DNA from: Asterias amurensis
Taxonomy: Eukaryota; Echinodermata; Asteroidea; Forcipulatida; Asteriidae
DNA: 64,000 nt
Direction: 5' to 3'
NCBI RefSeq assembly: GCF_032118995.1
Contig: NC_092657.1
Coordinates: 16,350,181-16,414,180, forward strand
Of this stretch, positions 38,101-44,100 are shown piece after piece. The notes beneath the pieces were generated by a model. The model did not search any database. It had not been told where the DNA came from and saw only the letters and a list, made by a program, of their open reading frames with translations. The translations under genes and the position numbers were made by a program. How positions within the stretch are numbered: position 1 is the stretch's first letter; every line of letters starts with the position of its first letter.

Positions 38101-41100
38101 GAGTTGAATTAGTTGGGTCAATGCAAGGCAATGAAGGTCAAACTGCTGAGTTTAACTGCATTGTGACTCCAGGGGTCGATTTCACAAAGAGTTAGGAGAT
38201 ATACAAATTCCATGGATAGTCCTAAGTTAGGACCAGTAACTGGTCCTAACTCGAGACAAGACTAGTTCAAACTCTTTGTGAAATCAACCCCAGGACATTG
38301 CAGAAGAAAAAAAAATAACAATTTTCCATCCATTAAAACACAAAAATTGTTCTGACTTAAAGGCAGTGGACACTATTGGTAATTACTCAAAATAGCTATT
38401 AGCATAAAACCTTACTTGGTAACAAGTAATGGGGAGAGGTTGGTAGTATAAAACATTGTAAGAAACGGCTCCCTCTTAAGTGGAGTAGTTTTCGAGAAAG
38501 AAGTAAATTTTCCATGAATTTGATTTTGAGACCTCAGATTTAGAATTTGAGGTCTCAAAATCAAGCATCTAAAAGCACACAACTTTGTGTGACAAGGGTG
38601 TTTTTTCTTTCATTACTATCTCGCAACTTCAATGACCAACTGAGCTCACATTTTCACAGGTTCGTTGTTTTATGCATATGTTGAGATTGACCAAGTGGGA
38701 AGACTGGTCTTTGACAATTACCAATAGTGTCCAGTGTCTTTAAGAGAGCGCTGGAAACATTGTGTCACATTTAAATTATTTCATTTGAATTATTTCACAA
38801 TTTTTTCTTCAAAGTGAAATCACCAGAGCTTGAATCCAATGCTCTTGACTGCTAGGCCATGACAAGCAAAATAGACTGTTGTAAATAACTTACGCAATTT
38901 GTGGCTTGCGATGATCAGACACTTTTTTGGTACGGGGCTGTAGTTGAGGTTGCTCTCCATCCTCCAGGGTAGTAGCGAGGGTGAACTTCGGTGGATCATT
39001 GCTGGAAGTTCTCTTCTCATCGAGTGTCGGTAGGATACTACCCCTTCTCTCTCGAGTCTCGATGTACTCACTGTTATAAAAAAAATTACAATAATCCAAA
39101 AAAAAATAATATCATCTGGTTTGTTATATTGCGCTTTATCTACGAGCGCATCTCAAAGCGATTTTCATTCAACAACTCCAGGCAGACTTAATAAGTTGAT
39201 GAAGTACAGTTGAATTAAAGCCTAAATAGTATCTTCCTTCCGGTGCACACTACAGAATGGAAAGTCAGCAAAAAATAAATTAGGAAAAAGAAAACAAAGT
39301 TGTTCCAGACAGTAAAAACAGTCAGCCGTACATGTAAGCCTGACCAATGGATTTTTCGGACAAACACACCATCTAACCTGAAGTGGTTAAAGGCATTGGA
39401 CAAAGAGCAGGACTTCTTTTCTCCTGGGCCCAATTTCATAGCGCTGCTTAACGGTAAGCAAATTTGTGTGCTTACTGTAGCAGAAAAATTTGCTTAAGCC
39501 TTAGCGTATTTCACAGGCTAGCAGAAAAAATTGCTCTGCCATATATTGCTCGTTTTCCATGGATTTGCATTGTGACTTCATTTATTTTTGTGCGGTAAGC
39601 ATGCCTTTTCGTGTGCTAACGGTAAGCAGCGCTATGAAATGGAAATCGGACAGTAAGCACAAAATGGGCCGCTAAGCAGCACTATGAAATTGGGCCCTGG
39701 TTGATCCCAATATCTGCATAAATAATCAAACCTATGAAAACTGTGGACTCAATTGGTCATCGGATTTGAAAGAAAATAGTTGAAAGAAAGAAATTTGGGA
39801 GCTTTCAAAATGTCTAATTAAGGCTTCAGGTCTGAAGTCTTTAAACACTTGAGTGAGAAATTACATTTCTCATAAATTTCTTTATGCTACATGTACATGT
39901 AACAACAATTCTCCACTGCGCGTTACCATGTAAGTTCTTATGTTAACCATTATTTTGAGTAACTAGTGTCCATCGCTTTTATAACAAAACTGAACTGTCA
40001 TGAACTAACTCACCCATTTGGACTAGCCTCGGACACTGAGGAAACCCTTGACGTTCTCCTGGTTGCTAGACTGAGTTCCTTAGCATTCTGCAGCCCCGTA
40101 ATCAGAGCTTCGAAGTCATCCACTGGGATACTGGCAGGCACGGGCTCAAATCCACACTTCTGACCTAAAATTGACTGCATCAAGGAGACATATGTGTTTC
40201 AAATATTACATAAAAAGGAACAAACTGAAAGTTTGTATATACTCAGCGCCTTGACCAGCTTGTTGGTAGATACGTACGCTAGATACTATTATTATATATT
40301 ATTTTATTAAGTAGGATTTGAAACTTTGCATGGTGGAAATACGATACAAAAAGGTTTGCGGTAACACCATGTAAGGACTATCTCTAATGAGTTGGGGTGG
40401 TTCTGAAAAAGAGCCGTTGGTTTCAACTCAACGTTTCGATCAGTATGCTCTGATCGTCAAAATGATTTGTTTGCTTAAGCAAAATGTTGTGCTTAAGGAG
40501 CGCTATGAAATTGGGCCCTGTGGTGGATTTCACAAAGAGTAAGAGAACAAGTCTTATCCCGAGTTAGGACGAGTGACTAGTCCTAACTTAGGACTAGCTG
40601 TAAATTTTTGATATCTCTTAGGACTAGTCCTAAATTAGGACTAGTCCTAACTGTTTGTGAAATCAACCCCAGGACTCACTCAAAGTCCCTCTTACCACAA
40701 AATTGGGCCCCTTGGAGACCCTCTGGCACTCTTCAAGTTCCGATAAACAATGTTGAGCGTAGGTGTGGCTGTCGTTACTGATGTCTTTAATTCCCCAGTG
40801 CGGATCGCAGACCTGGAACTCGTACCCACGTTCCTTACAGTAGCTCTTGAGTCGAGGGTAGACTTTAGAAACCAGGGCAGTCCTCTCAGCTTCAAAATCT
40901 GAAAAGAAATGTTCCCTGCCACGGTTAGCGCTTATAATTACCTTTCAGTAAAATGTATTGTAAGGAGAAGTGGTTTGTTAAAACATGAAAATAAAAGAGC
41001 AAGGAGTTCTAAAAGGGCAAGGTTTTAAACTGCCATTCATTAATACCTCTGACAGTTTCGCTAGTCCTATTGGTGGAGAGCGCGTCACGTGGGTGTGTTT

Positions 41101-44100
41101 AAACCTTTAACGAGGACAGTTGCTCAACGCAAAGTCCGCTTCGCAGGTCACTGCTTACGTGCCAAAGACCAAGTCATTCCTGACGTGTTATACTGGAGAC
41201 TACCGTGCCCTAATAGAGGACCTCGACCACTCAACTACATCGACGTGATCGGGAGAGATACGGAGGCTGAAATAGCAGACCTTCCAAACATGATGAGGGA
41301 TAAACACCTCTGGCGTGACGTTGTGCATGGATTCTCGGTTGCGACCGCTAAATGATGAAATGATGATGATGATGTTTATACACACCCACGTGACGCGCTC
41401 TCCACCAATAGGAATAGCAAAACTGATTGGTGTATAAATGAGTAATAATCATTTGAAATTTTAAAATACCTGAGAAAGTTGAAGAGATGAAGATTCTGAT
41501 GATTTTTTTCTCCACTGGATACTCAGCGTCAAAATAACCCATCATAAGACGATTGATGCATTCGTCTTCTCCGCAATCAACGATCATCCTGTCTTGAGGC
41601 AAAGGGTACTGACTCGGGACGGGACTTACTTCTTCCCTCGGAGGGATACAACCATCCGTGTCATCAAGAGGTAGAGTGGTTTCATCAGCCGCATCGCTGA
41701 GTATCAAACCTTTAGATCCGTCCACAGAATCCAATTTCAACTTCTCCAATGCTTCATCAGATATTGACGTTTCGTCCGGTTGCGAAATTGCTTTGGAGTC
41801 CTTTCCAATCACTGGTAACCTTACATCCTCATCTATTGATAGTGCAGACGCCGGCCGGTGGGTACCAGCACTCACGGTGCTCCCAATTCTAGGCAAATGT
41901 GTCAGACTCTGAGCGCTGTCGTAGGAACTATCGTGACTGTCACCGCTTCCAGTGGATTTCAGCGATTTTAGACTCAACGCAGGGGAGCCACTCCTATAGC
42001 CCTTTTGGTTGGCATCTACAGTCCTGGGTGCCAGTGCTTTTGTAGCTTCTACCTTAGTGGGAGTGTTCTCCCCCGTTTTCGATGTGGCATCAATGTTCGT
42101 TTTGCTTTCGGTGAGTGGTGGCATTCTACCATCGCCTTGAGCCCATCCTTCGCTAATCTTTACCTCTGGACCTCTGCTCCCGCCCGATACCCTGTGAGGT
42201 AGAATTCCTTGAGCGCTAACTTGTCTCAAAGGTGATAACTCATGATCTTCGACTGCCTCCTCACTTGACCTTTGACCTTCTGGACTGTCTGGTCTCACAC
42301 GACTTAGCCGACCTCCATAGTCTGTGTACCTGGAAAACATATTGTGTCTTCCGTACTTCTGTAAAGCAATTCGAAAAAAAAGAAATTGTTATGTAGGATC
42401 AGACATCATATAAACGGACACCAACCCACAGAAATTTGAAGAAAAAAAAATTCATCTGTGTGCTTCTCACTGAGTGGCCTTTAAAGCCATTATACACTTT
42501 CGGTAAACAGTATTGTCCAAGTCCCACACTTCGTGTATCACAACTTATATATAAAATAACAATCCTGTGGAAATTTAGGCTCAATCGGACATCGGAGTCG
42601 GGAGAAAATAACGGGAAAACCCACTCCTGTTTTCGCGCGTTTCGCCGTGTCATGACATGTGTTTATAACAAATCCGTAATTCTCGTTAACGAGAATTTAT
42701 ATTGTTTTACCGTTTTCTCAAAAAGTAAAGCATTTCATGGACTAATATTTCAAGAGAAGTCTTTCACCATTACCTTCTGTAAACCCTGTAAATTATTTGT
42801 AAATCTGTGAACTTTTTTTTTTTTTTCTGTACCGAAAGGGTCCAATGGCTTTAAACGGGGCACCAAGGCTAAGACAAGGGGGTATAAAGTACATGGCCTT
42901 TTCAGCCTTTAGTGTAATTCCAGGCCTGTGAGGTTGATGAGTACATTGTAGGTATTCAAACAGAGACCTATAACAACGAGAAAAATATAAAGTCTGCGTT
43001 TCGGGAAAGGTCCACAGTTGTGAAAAACGTGTACAAAACCAATGGGAGCTGTTGCAAAAAAAGGTCAACTGTTGCAGGTATATTATACCAGCTTGGGTTA
43101 GTGTGTGTTTTTACCGCATTTGGAGGCACTTGGAATGAAGGGTCGTCAAGCGATTCTTCATAGCTGTGTGATAGAGCATCGTCTGGGATTGATCCTTGGA
43201 GAAGACGCTGTCGTAACTGCTTCTGTTTAAAGAGTAAAACATACAAAGGTTAGCTTTTAAAGGGAAGGTACACGTTTGGTAATTACTCAAAACAAATATT
43301 AACTTAAAACTGACTTGGTAACAAGCATTGGGGATCTGTTGGTAGTATAAAACATTGCAGAAAACGACTCCCTCTGAAGTAACGTAGTTTTTGAGAAAGA
43401 GGTAGTTTCTCACTAAAATAATAAAAGACTTCTAGCTAGAAGTCTTTTATTCCTATCTGAAAGCACACAAATTCGTCCAACAAGGGTGTTTTTTCTTTCA
43501 TAATTTTCTCGCAACTCCGATGACCAATTGAGTTTAATTTTTCACAGGCTTGTTATCTTATGCTTATGATGGGATACACCAAGTGAGGACACTGGTCTTT
43601 GACAATTATTACCAAACATGTACCGTCCCTTTAAGGCAAAGTTTACTTTGGTTTTTGGATTGTTTTAGACCCTAGAGAGACCATGTGAACCTTGTTTACA
43701 ATAAGTGTGACCTTCTACATTCTTCGGCTAGTCTGGCAGGCAAAATACTGCACTGGTCATCTTGGAAAGTTTACATTTTGGGTTATAATTTCCACATAAA
43801 TCCAAGAGTTATGAACGTTAAAGCTGGACAAGTTTTAAGATGTGCCCCCTTTCATCATCAAAAGTTGATAAGAATTTGACAGTGTAATCTCCATAATATA
43901 AGATTGTATGTTTTCTTCCATTGAGCTATGTAAATATCATGCCTGCAGGAAGTCCAGGCTCTGTGGCTCTTTTGAAAACATGTGATCGAACCCACGACCC
44001 TTGCAATTCAAGAGCAGTGTCTTACCAACTAGACTACCGAGGTTGCCCTGTAGCTAGAGGCAGTTTTGGCAGCGGGTACCGCAACGATATATAACAGAAT

